Shown here: positions 23,518 through 34,800 of the stretch, in pieces
How the letters are laid out: each line of letters starts with the position of its first letter
How positions within the stretch are numbered: the stretch's first letter is position 1
Assembly (NCBI RefSeq): GCF_036588685.1
Contig: NC_086376.1
Coordinates: 13,097,911-13,161,910 of the forward strand
Direction of reading: 5' to 3'
Length of the DNA stretch: 64,000 nt
Source: Mytilus trossulus
Lineage: Eukaryota; Mollusca; Bivalvia; Mytilida; Mytilidae
Position numbers and translations under genes: made by a program
Notes under the pieces: model-generated
Told to the model about the DNA's origin: nothing
The model's input: only the letters and a program-made list of their open reading frames with translations
Database searches by the model: none

Positions 23518-26500
23518 GTCTTTAAGGTGATTAACTGCTAGTGGAGTTGATCTATAAAACAGACAGTGGTGTGGTCTTTGTTGCTAACTTCAGCTATGCA
23601 AAACATAGAACAAGGAAGAAATATTCAGCTGGAATCAATAAGCAGTCAGGTATGACGGTGAACCTTCATTCTACATTTAAACTTAGCGTTTTGGATTTTC
23701 AATACTGTACAACTAATTTAAATAAAACCATTGTTGGTTAAATAAAAGTTTAAATAACCGTGTTATGGTACCTGTATTTATAAGTTTACGTCTGTCACAA
23801 AACATGCGAAGTAATGGAAGTATGTATTATCTCGTCGTATTTTTATACATGGTATATATATGTGTTACCGTGAATTTGTGATTTTAGTAATAATTAGTGA
23901 TTTTTTTAAATCCCTAAAAGTTTCAGCGATATTGTAACATCCCCCAATTTAAGTGATCTCTGATTTCAAGTTTCAACTATTTAAGAAATGGAGTTTGTTT
24001 AATACAAATTTAACAAGCATTTTGTGAGTATTGCCTGCCATTGCATAGGTCGCTTTCGGTTACTGTGCTAGCACAAAATTTTAACTTGATCTATATTTTT
24101 TCATGTTCTAGACTTTATTACAAAAATCAAGCCAATTATATGACCAAACACGACCAAAAAAAACGTGAAGAAAACTTATTATTTGAGTGCATTTTCCTAT
24201 TCCAATGACTATAACTATGCACAAAATCACCAGACAAAATTCGGAATGAATCTGTAACTAGGCATTAATATTATATTTATTGTCAGATAAATATCTTTAA
24301 GTATGACCAAATAAAATGCGGAAATTGATTATTTTGATGAATTTTCTAACTTGAAGGACAATAACTTTGCATTTAAGCGACAGACCTGAACAAAATTCAA
24401 ACTTGATTTTCAACTGTTCTTGAAAAACAGTACATCATATATCAATTCAATATCTTCAAGCATGATAAAAAAAAAAGGTGGAAAGCTAATTTGCAGGACC
24501 TACGGATGGAAAGACAGACAGACGAATGGAGTGCAAACCTTAGATCTTCTTCGACATTGTCAGTTCTCAGAATACTAATATACCGATGATTTTAAAATAA
24601 AAAATATAGTGAATAAATTTAGTTAAAACTATTGCAAATTGGTTATAAATAATAGGAAAACGAACTGATATTTAAGCTCCAATTTACTTATTTTTTGCAT
24701 GACAAGTTTTGGTGACATCAACTTTTACACAATAACCAGGATGTTCCTTTCAACAGAAGCATATGTCGTTCACATTGATTCTTTCCAGAAAATATTGTCC
24801 ATCACAATTAGAAAACAAAGTAGCTGCCTGTCGAACAGATATGCAACTGCTTTAAATCTCTGATTTTTTTCCTGGTAATATGATATCATTTTTCCCCAAA
24901 ATTATTAGAATTAACTTTTGTTAGTAAGTTTGCTCTTGATTTAAAGACATATCTGTTATTTTTCTACAGTATGACAGTTGTTTGATGAAATTGATCATTT
25001 AGTATTAATGTTTAAGGCTAACTAAACCTTAACTATTCGAGTGTAACTGCTGTAGACTTTTTAAATATAATATTTGAATTTAATTAAATCAGGGAATCTG
25101 TAAAAATTACAAGGATAATAATTTAGTATGCCAGACGCGCGTTTCGTCTACATAAGACTCATCAGTGACGCTTAAAGCCAAACAAGTAAAATGTTGAAGA
25201 GCATTGAGGAACCAAAATGATAAAAAAAGATCTTAATTATTTCAGTGATTTTGTGAAATCTCTAGTCAAAATCAGGGATTCTATAGAATAACTAATCAGT
25301 TCACTGGTTATCAGAATCCCTGATTTTACAAATTCATTGTAACATATATACCATTGTCCGTTTGTGTATCTATTTACATGTAGTATACAAACTAATGAAT
25401 TATGCACACATCGCGCATTAACTCAAGTATATTTTGATTGATTACCTCAAAACTTCATTACAAATCGAACTGAAAAATGCATACAGCGTAAAAAGAGACC
25501 AAAGGCACCACAACATTAGAAGGAGAAATCACAAATAGGAAAGGAAACATCGTCTCCCTAGTGAAGTATCAATTTTGATAAGAAATATGCCAATTAAATG
25601 ATATCAAAAAGCATTTTTACATAAAGGTGTTTAAGTCTGTGATTTTAAACACTGTAGAGACTTGCATTTTTGTCTCCAAATGTCGGTAGATGGTTCCATA
25701 GATATACCACTGCTAATCAAATAATTGTCTTTGATCTATCGAGAGACTCCCGTAGCGTCCCGTTTCCGCCCATATCGGGTCAACACCACAGAACCTTAAA
25801 GTAAGTTTTCTGTGTGAGGGAATAGTAAGTTTATCTAGGTAAATTTCTAGGTAAAACATCCTGTTTAAATGTTCTATATGAAAATAGTTTGTTCCCTCCT
25901 GTACAATTTTGTCTACTAGTGTCTTAATGCAAATTTTCATTCCATTTCTGTTTGAAGTCGGACATAATTTTTTACATGTGTCGCATTGTTAACTTGCTGT
26001 TTATCAATGTCAGTGTCATTAAACAAGTTCGCTTTCCCACATGATTCAATTTGACTATAAATTCTAAAGTTTGAGGTTTTGCACACTCGATGGCGTCTAC
26101 AATTCTGCTCTGTCCAATTGTTTATTTTCCTTATAGTCTACTCTCATCCATATATCGTGACAGATTCCAGCAGTTAATCATTCCCCGTCATTCTTTCATA
26201 AACGTTGGTGTCCATCCTGAATCTCCATCAGCTGGAACGTTTGGGGTGTAACGACCATTTCCCATGAAAAATACGATTTCTTTGATTAAACTGAATTTGT
26301 TGCTGCATTTGATCCATTAGATATAAAATATTTTGTTTTTTTAGTCTGGGGATGTCCATAAAGCTATAGTCTGCTTAAAAATAGCATTTCAGATAAAATT
26401 CTTTTTGCATATTTATTATCCTGTACTATATTCTAGTTCGCTTATATCAATATTTGTCCAATTTTAAATGCGAAATAATAACACCAACATCATATAAATA

Positions 26501-26660
26501 TAAGCAATAGGGACCCGGAAATATCACATACAAGCAGGCTTTTTATCATTTTTGTTATTTTTAGTTTCAAAATCCGCCAAAAATACATGACACTTGCATT
26601 GTGACGTCGGCCATAGCCTTGACGTTACACCTGATAAATTTGAATGGTCAAAATTTCGAA
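23518..26660. other. Intergenic between FREP-2 and FREP-3, left part
   Basis: No gene is recognised. A minus-strand retrozyme B piece lies at 25119-25215. Other stretches (23518-25100 and 25220-26640) show no family I know; short open frames up to 75 codons have no recognisable motif. Confidence 0.5.
25128..25171 (-). ncRNA. Type I hammerhead ribozyme, retrozyme B (intergenic)
   Basis: Minus strand: stem I GCGTCA, core CTGATGA, stem II GTCT-TATGT-AGAC, GAAA, self-complementary stem III CGCGCG, UC cleavage site, stem I 3' arm TGGCAT (one mismatch). Core bases are complete. The flanking monomer is truncated. Confidence 0.85.
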
Positions 26661-27117
26661 ATGGCCGCGAAATCTCGATTTGAAGCATTGAATCCATAAT
26701 CGGAACCACTGAAAAACGGACATTTACGGAAAATGTGGAGCAGCGGGCGGTTATCGAGTTTTGTGTAGACATTGGAAAAACGTCAACAGAAACAAACAAG
26801 TTCTAAAACAGTCTGAGAAACATAGCAAAGTTAGTCGTTCATTGGTATTCAAGTGGCACAAAACGTTTGGGGACGGGAGAGACAATTTGAAAGACGATGA
26901 GCGGGAAGTAGACCATCTTTCAGAAAATCAGAAACAATTAAAGATGAAGTTTTGAACGTTATTAACAGTGACCGGCGACTAACAGTTCGCAAAGTTGCAG
27001 ACAAATGTGACATTTCTACGACAACAGCGCACCACATTTTATCAAATGATTTAAAATTTTAAATATGAATCGAGTATGTGCTAGATGGGTACCACAACTT
27101 CTTACAGCAGAATTTTA
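26661..27117 (+). pseudogene. Mariner-like transposase, 5' half only, broken
   Basis: Translated pieces in shifting frames match the N-terminal DNA-binding half of mariner transposases: EQRAVIEFCVDIGKTSTET, SLVFKWHKTFGDGRDNLKDD, then VINSDRRLTVRKVADKCDIS, TTTAHHILSNDLKF and VCARWVPQLLTAE. A stop follows after 12 codons, at least two frameshifts are needed, and the match stops at about 27117, before the catalytic DD34D domain. No matching terminal repeats were seen. It is a dead fragment. Confidence 0.85.
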
Positions 27118-28339
27118 CAAAAAGAATGGAATTATCGAATCAATTCATTAAAAACGTTTCTCGTGGTGGCATACGATTTTTAGACAGAATAATTAAAATA
27201 TCCATATATACGAATATGAACGAAGATAACGAATTTATCCCATGTCTTAGTCCAAATCGGGCGAGTTTCATGGAAACTCGGGTACAAAGTGGTAACGTGA
27301 AAACAACGTTTTTTTCATTATCTAAAAAGTTTTATTGAAATTTTGAAATTTTGCATATTTTACGGGGTGTAAGGTACTTGGTAGAACCCTACAGGTAGTC
27401 AAATATAACACGTTTTTTTATACGGAGACAGAGAAACTGGATTGAGTCAAATTTGGCGCTCAATGTTGTAAGAGTTATGTCATAGATGGTGTGACGTCAA
27501 CGTGGGTCATTTGCATAGCATGGTCATTAGGCCCAATCCTTAAAAATGTGGCAGTCTAGTGCATGCATTTAATGAAATGAGTGTAAATGATTGGCATAAT
27601 AGAACAAAATCGTAAATGCATCACATATTTGATTACATACATCCTGGATAATCTACAAAATACAATATTACACAAGGAGCATTCGCGCAACTAAGGAAAA
27701 CTTGCGTGATGTTCCCCGGGATAATGGTTAGCAACGTCCGGGGATATGGGTTAGCAACGTCCGGGGATATGGGTTAGCAACACCCAGGGGCAATGGGTTT
27801 TGTAACGACGTGCGTGAACCAATCAAAATAAAAACTTAAATTAGTTGCGGCTGTCTGAAACTTCCGAATATCCGGTTATTAAAATATATGGTTCACGTAG
27901 CTAAGAATAATTCAAACGTCAATATATTAGTATTTTCGCCAAATTAATGTCTTAGCATAATAACGGAAGGAATTTAGATTTTGAAATTAGAATAACTGAC
28001 CAGCAAAACAGTAAAATACAGACGTATGATATCGGGTTCCATTCCCACGACATAATCTTATTCACATGCGTTTGATACTTTAAGTTTGAAAGCGGAATAC
28101 AACCAAATACACATTAAATGAACTTAAAGATGAACAAAATAGGACAGCCGAAGTGCATTGATTGAACTTTGCATGAGGGAGTCGCAATCTGAGAATCACT
28201 ACTCTATTTATAATCACATCAGTCATAAAGCACTGGTGACTGGGTCAAATTTATCCTATTCGTTTTATTTTTAAGTCTGTCTTAGTTCCGATAACAACAA
28301 GTTTAAACATTATTTAACACCTACATATACTGTTTATTC
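27118..28339. other. Intergenic; short GC-richer tandem repeat
   Basis: Between 27727 and 27795 the unit GGTTAGCAACGTCCGGGGAT occurs about three times, the last changed to CAACACCCAGGGG. The rest shows no recognised gene or element. A tag AAAGCACTGGTGACTGGG near 28230 recurs at 41990. Confidence 0.5.
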
Positions 28340-29250
28340 TGAGATCCCCCAAGTTTTTGGTGGGGTTCTTGTTGCTAAGTCTTTAGTTTTTTATGTTGTG
28401 TATTGTGTTTTATTTTTTGTCTGTTTGTCTTTTTATTTTTTAACCATGGTGTTGCCACCGTCAATTATAGATTTGACGGTCGCAAATGCAGTTTTATTGG
28501 CGACGCGTAGCGGAGATTCTAATGCATTTCAGAAAGAATATACAGTAGTATACCGCTGTTCAAAACTCATAAATCCATGGACAAAAAACAAAATCGGGGT
28601 ACCAAACTTAAACCGAGGGAAACGCATTAAATATAAGAGGAGAACAACGACACAACACCGAAACGCAACACAGACAGAAACGGACCAAGCATCAGACAAA
28701 ATTCCACGAGAATAACACATATAACATCTAAACCAAAAACCTGAATTTGGGATAAACAAGTACCGTGTCACGTCTTATCTTAATATCACAAAAATAAGAG
28801 AAACCAAACGACACAACATTAAAATGCAACACACACAGAAACGAGCAATAATATAACAATGGCCATCTTCCTGACTTGGTACAGGACATTTTTAAAGGGG
28901 AATAAAAATGGTGAGTTGAACCTGGTTTTGTGGCATGCCAAACCTCGCACTTAAATAGCAAAGTTAAATATAACATTGAAATGACAACATAATATTACAG
29001 GACTACAATACAAATAAATAGGAGAACATATTAGACAAAGAAACACATGATTAACAGATAACAAAAAGAATCAGGTTTAAAATTCAATACGTCCAATAGT
29101 TATCAAAAGTACCAGGATTATAATTTACCAAAACGCGCCTCGTCAACACAAGACTCACCAGTGACGCCCAGATATAAAAGATCGAAAGTGAAAAAAAGTA
29201 CAAAGTTGTACAGCACTGAAGATCAAAAGTTGAAAAAGGTTGTGCCAAAT
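28340..29250. repeat. Composite of bivalve interspersed repeats
   Basis: 28340-28530 is an inverted piece of the 30690-31060 repeat (AAACTTGG / TTAGGGGT region and CCATGGTGTTG). 28545-29085 is a full-looking copy of the repeat with TACCGCTGTTCAAA, CTGACTTGGTACAGGACATT and ATGCCAAACCTCGCA. 29105-29230 is a degraded minus-strand retrozyme B piece whose ribozyme core is lost (CTGGTGA, GAGG). Open frames of 105 and 82 codons here belong to repeats. Confidence 0.75.
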
Positions 29251-30239
29251 ACGGCGTAGTTTTTACACTGTGAGTTTTTATGCTTGGGATAAGAACATCC
29301 TTATTATTTAGAACAATTAATGCTATTGTAAACAGCTAATTTTATCAAATGAATATGAAAGAGATATACATAATGAAACTGAAGTATTAACTAATTACTG
29401 AAAACTAAAACCGAATACACAATGCTAAGACAAACACAGAACATACACACCCGAATCAGTTCAGGCCTAAACGCAGTAAAATATAAATTTTAAAATGACG
29501 TCACATACGATAGCGAAAAGGCACAAACATTACGCCACATTTGAATTTATGAAATTTAGAAACAGCATGACGTCACATATTAAAAACTATAATTGAAAAG
29601 TAAGATAGAATTAGGATTGATTTAAGATTATATTGAACTAAATACTGATTTTACATCCGGTTTGTTATGAATCCAACTTCAAACGTAAATTATCGAACAA
29701 AATTAAATATAATTAATAAAGGCGGTGATTAATTTTTCTTTCCGTAACTCCTAAATATAATAAAAAAAGACTAAAAACACATTTGACAAAATCCGATGAG
29801 AATTACAAATATAACATTAAACATTAAAACTAAATACATGAATCTTGGATAGACAAGTACCGTAACACGTCTTATAATAATGCGAATTCACATTCAGAAA
29901 AACAGTCACAATCGGGAATAAGTCACGTGTGGTAATTAAAAGATTAGACGACATAATGACAAATAAAAAAAAAATCCGCGAAACTTCATGAATGACTTTG
30001 GCGCAAAGACGTCATGGGTAAACGTGACGTCATACAAATGAAAACTTACAAACTGGAGGTTATTACGTTACCTGTACGCTTCAAATTCGGATAAAATAAC
30101 ATTAAAACGGCGAATTCGAGGTAGGTTTTGTTTTATTTATGATTATATAGTAGTAATCGAACATTTGTTGATTCAATCATTTCAAAATGGTTGTTCCTCC
30201 TTAGTTACGCATTTGACGGCAACTGTTAGCCAATGAAAA
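29251..30239. other. Intergenic; nothing recognised
   Basis: AT-rich sequence with no supported exon or named element. Scattered GACGTCA motifs (near 29498, 29570, 30008 and 30025) are noted without a role assigned. Confidence 0.4.
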
Positions 30240-30615
30240 CAATTGTTACATACAAATTGCATTAGAATTTGGGTTCGTCGTCCTGCGTCCGTCCTCGTCG
30301 TCCGTCGTCGTCGTTAACTTTTACAAAAACTTCTCCTCTAAAAGTACTGGGCCAAATTTAACCTAACTTAGCCACAATCATCATTAGGGTATCTAGTTTA
30401 AATAGAGTATCCAGTTTAAAGAATGTGTCCGGCAACCCGGCCAACCAACCAAGATGGCCGCCATGACTTAAAATAGAACATAAGGGTAAAATGTAGATTT
30501 TGGTTTATATCTCTGAAACCAAAGCATTTAGAGCTAATTTGACAGTTGTAAAATTGTTAATCAGGTCAAGATCTATCTGCAGGTGTGAAATATTCCAAAG
30601 CAAGAAACATTCAAA
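30240..30615 (-). repeat. Inverted copy of the 7690-8740 bivalve repeat
   Basis: It contains GTCGTCGTTAACTTTTACAA, ACTGGGCCAAATTTAACC, CCAACCAAGATGGCCGCCAT and CAAAGCATTTAGAGCTAATT, each the complement of parts of 7690-8740. Confidence 0.85.
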
Positions 30616-30689
30616 TTTCTTCATCAATATATCATACGGACAATTAGATGTCAGTTTTTTCTCTGAAAAGTATAAAGTATATAAAATAT

Positions 30690-31060
30690 TCCGGTAAAAG
30701 AGGGACTAAAGATACCAGAAGGAAAGTCAAACTCACAAATCAAAAATAAACTGACAACGCCATGGCTAAAAATGAAAAAGACAAACAGACAAACAATAGT
30801 ACACACGACACAACATAGAAAACTAAAGAATAAGCAACACTAACCCCGCCAAAACTTAGGGGTGATCTCAGGTGCTCCGGACGGATAAGCAGATTCTGAT
30901 CCACATGTGGCACCCGTCGTGTTGCTCATGCTATACCAAATCCCGTAAATAGTATAATTCATTAGGTCACATTCATAAAGGTAATATATAGTTGTTTACA
31001 ATCCTCGTCTCTGGTAGATACATTAAGGGCATTCATACCACATCTCTTTCTTTTCGTATC
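30690..31060 (+). repeat. Dispersed repeat, also at 12700-12960 and 58215-58615
   Basis: Shared landmarks are GAGGGACTAAAGATACCAG, CAACGCCATGGCTAAAAATG, GGTGATCTCAGGTGCTCCGG and CCACATGTGGCACCCGTC (the last includes a short palindrome). It is non-coding. Confidence 0.85.
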
Positions 31061-31087
31061 ATCAGAAAAAAATGTATAATTATTACC

Positions 31088-31682
31088 CAAAGTAGTAGGT
31101 CTAGTATGATCCCTTTTTGGCCCCAAAATATAGCAGATTTACAAAAGTTTAAAAATTTAAACTTTTAGTTATTTATTTAAAAGTCGATTGCTTCTGCTAC
31201 ACAAATAAGTGCTGTTTTTGACAGTACAATGCACATATATCGGGTACTAGCACCGTTAAGTCATGCTAAATTACTAAAATCTTCACAATTCTAGCATTTT
31301 AGTTAAATTTTAGACGGTTTCCGTGTAAAACGAAAGTGACCGCATTCGTGTTCATCCTTAATATTAAAATGTAAGTTGTATTTGATGATAATACATAACA
31401 TATATAAATTAAAAGATTGGGGATGAATACGGATGCGGCCACTTTCATTTCTGACAAAAAAACATCTGAAAAAGTTACATTTTTTGGCAAGTTTGGTAGT
31501 TTTTTCATATTTGAGCTTGAATCGGATCGTGTTTAATGACTAAATGAGTTAAAAATCTTTCACATAAACTAATTGAATGAAATGCAATAGACACTTAACT
31601 GTTTAAAAAATGTTCAAAATCTTTCCTCAGATGAACCTGAAATTTGAGGCCAAAATCGGTCCTTACCGGACAAACTCCTTTG
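31088..31682. mobile_element. MITE-like element with nested inverted repeats, copy 2
   Basis: This is the inverted relative of 1021-1653. The terminal repeats (CAAAGTAGTAGGTCTAGTAT at the left; the complement of CCTTACCGGACAAACTCCTTTG at the right) are more diverged. The internal arms GTGACCGCATTCGTG and ATACGGATGCGGCCAC are retained. It lies about 200 bases below the FREP-3 stop codon. Confidence 0.72.
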
Positions 31683-31885
31683 TTATGTTCTTTTCTTGTG
31701 TGCTTGATCATTAATTGCTTTTTTCAGGAAATAAAAACAAATCTTTTTTTATTTCGTTTTATTCAAATGTTGATTAATTTCTATCTGTTTTACTCTAGTT
31801 TGTTTAGCCTCACCTAAACTATACCTTGTAATGAATTGCAACTAAAAAAGACTTTTCGATAAATAACAAATTTTGCAATGGTTTC

Positions 31886-34800
31886 TTATTTTTTCTTTCG
31901 AATCATCATGTTGGTTGTCTTTAATGAGTAGTTATGGCCTTTCCAAGCTTTCCAATTGATTCCATCAGCGTGTGACGTGTGTTTCCCGCCAAGATACTGT
32001 GCATTTAAGTTGGAATCGTGGCAGGATCCGTACCACCATGCACCTTTGAACGAGGAAGCACAGTTACTTCCATATTCGTCGTTATCCTGGTCTTTCGTAG
32101 TAAAGTTCTTACCATTATGGTTGCTTAGTGAATCACCTTTGAAAAAAAAGGTATAAATTCATGACATGTCCCGTATTAAATAACGATATTCATTCACTCA
32201 TAATAATTTAATCAAGGATTGCTAGACGTATGTAAAATGAAATAAAATCTTATTCCAATGAAGTAATGAATTTTCTAAATAATCTACAGAAGAACAAACC
32301 CCCCTGCAGTCTACATTTTGTTTCTCAAAACCCATTGTTCGAATACTACAACTTCGCTTTTTTTTCCTTTAACACAAAATGCTCACCATTAAATTTTCTT
32401 CCTCCATGTTTTATCAACATAAACGACATATATATGCGACTCCCCCATTAAAATTTAAAAGAAATTAGATGGATTTATTTTCCCCATGCAAATTATAGTA
32501 TTAAGGGCGCTTTTTATATTGAATATTCAATTTTCTTCAAATAGTTTTATATTTATTATGCAATGAAGAGAAGAACGTCTTTGGTACATGTCAATGAAAC
32601 GTGATGTCAACGAAACGTAACCCAATCATAAATAAATTCAGCACAAAACCAAATGTATTTATAATCTTATTTGATAAACTAACCAACGTTGCCAGTATAG
32701 GATGAAGTGGTTATCTTGAATTTTGAACCTTCATTCCCGATTTTGAAATTTGCATATTTTGCATATCCAGTATGATTGGTAAAGTCCTGCATCGTGATTA
32801 AGAGTTCGTACTTGTCTTGGTTGGTAATAATGTTGAGCTTGTTATTGCCTATATGTTAAATATAGGCACAATATTTACTGATAATACATAATAGTAATTT
32901 ATATTATAATGAACTATATGAGTTGAATGCACCTTCGCGGATTAGTATCTATGTTTCTATACAATAAATACTTAATTTAAAAAAAAAATCCGATGGAATG
33001 TCCTAGAAATATGCATTGATTTCCTTTAAAATCTCTTAATGTATATTTCTTACAGGACCTTTTTATCCGAAATTAAACAATGTTGATGTACGAATGAACC
33101 TCGATAAAGAAAGTAAAACAAGGATATTGGAATATATCACTAACAGACCAGAAGGTGTAGAGAATATTTTATGAAGTGTGTGTAGGTCATACTAATATCG
33201 CCACTTTGACACTGTAAAGCTAGGAACAATTAATTAGTTTCAAATTCAATGTTTGTTTTGTTTTTTTCCCCTCTAAACATTCAGATATATTGACACGAAC
33301 TGTGTAGACTCGTGGTGATTTATAGCTTGAAATTTAGAATACAGCATTGAGTATTGTTATAGCTTTTATGTTTTCTATATTGTCGTTCAATTACTGTTTC
33401 ATTCTAATGAAATCTTTATGTTTCAATGTTTTTTACTGACCAACACTTATCGTCATACTTAGAGAAAACTATTGTTTTTAAACCTAGATTACGTACAACG
33501 GAATATGTCGCAAACTGAGTTTACGTACGACAGCAAAATAAACTGTCCCGAGCGAAACATTCGACTAATATGACAATTGTTCAATTTTCAAGTAAAGGGT
33601 AACATATTTTTAAATATCCAGAAAGTGTTGTATATGTTTCATTAAATTAAAACTTAAAAACATATACTTACTACATATCAGCTTGCGATGAAACAGTAGT
33701 TTGTGGCAAATCGAAAAGCTTTTACAAACTTTATCAATTAATATGTATCTTATGATAGTAAAGTAAGATCTTATAAATTGGACGTTAAACAGGTATATTT
33801 TTTTTTAGTTTTCTCGACTGATTTAGAACATGTATTATTTGAGAATGCATAATAATAGCATGTAGAAATAGATTACGAGAAAACTTACCCAGCCAATGTT
33901 CTCCGTCCAATGTTCCAAACCCAAATTTATAATCATTCCATCCTCTGTAAAAATCAACATCACCGTTTAGTCGTTGTTGGAACACCTATTGTTGTAAAGA
34001 GATTCGTATCTTTATTTGAAATGTCCATAACGACTTTTTGTTTACGGCTCGTTTAAAAGTATCTCAGGAAATAAAAATCATCAAAACATATTGTAGAAAC
34101 TCATGCTTTAACAAGTTTCTTGAGAGGTTGCATGTGACCTAAGTTATATAATTAAAAGATCTGTATACGTTTTTGTGATGATTCATAAATACATTTTGGA
34201 GTTATTGAGTTTTTTTGTTAAAAAGAGGTTTTTTTTAACATGTTGCATCGTATCTTAGAACCCATCAATGGCTTTTGCTTAAAACTTTACACACCTCTTA
34301 GTTATATTAATCTAAAGATCTGAATACTTTTTGGTGGTGATTAAAATTATTTTTTTAGAGTTATCGAGTTTTTTTGTAAAAAAAGTTTTTTTTACATGTC
34401 GCGCCGTATCTCAAAAACTATTTATGATTATTGCATAAAACTTCTCAGACAAGAGTAAGGGCGTATCATGCGCTCATGGCGCAGCTGCTGATTATTCCAA
34501 TTGGTACGATATTTCGTGTATTGTGTTTTCTATTATGATTATGATAATTACATCGCGGAATTCGAAATATCTGTAAATGTATTTGCTATGAGCAATGGAG
34601 ATGGAACTGTTTATCCTCATGGAGCACCTGGTTCTGGTGGAGTTCGTAATGCTTGTTCTTTAATATTTTAAGGACAGTTGTTGTCTTTTCGTTGTTTGTC
34701 ATATGTTTTATGGTACCGGTATTCTAAATGTATGGCGTTTGATAGCCCCGAAGTGCCTTTTTTCATTTTTCTAATAAGATATATTGGACAAGTTGCATTC

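Noticed and set aside
28398-28715. 105-codon plus-strand open frame
   Set aside because: It joins pieces of two dispersed repeats that recur elsewhere in the window without an open frame.
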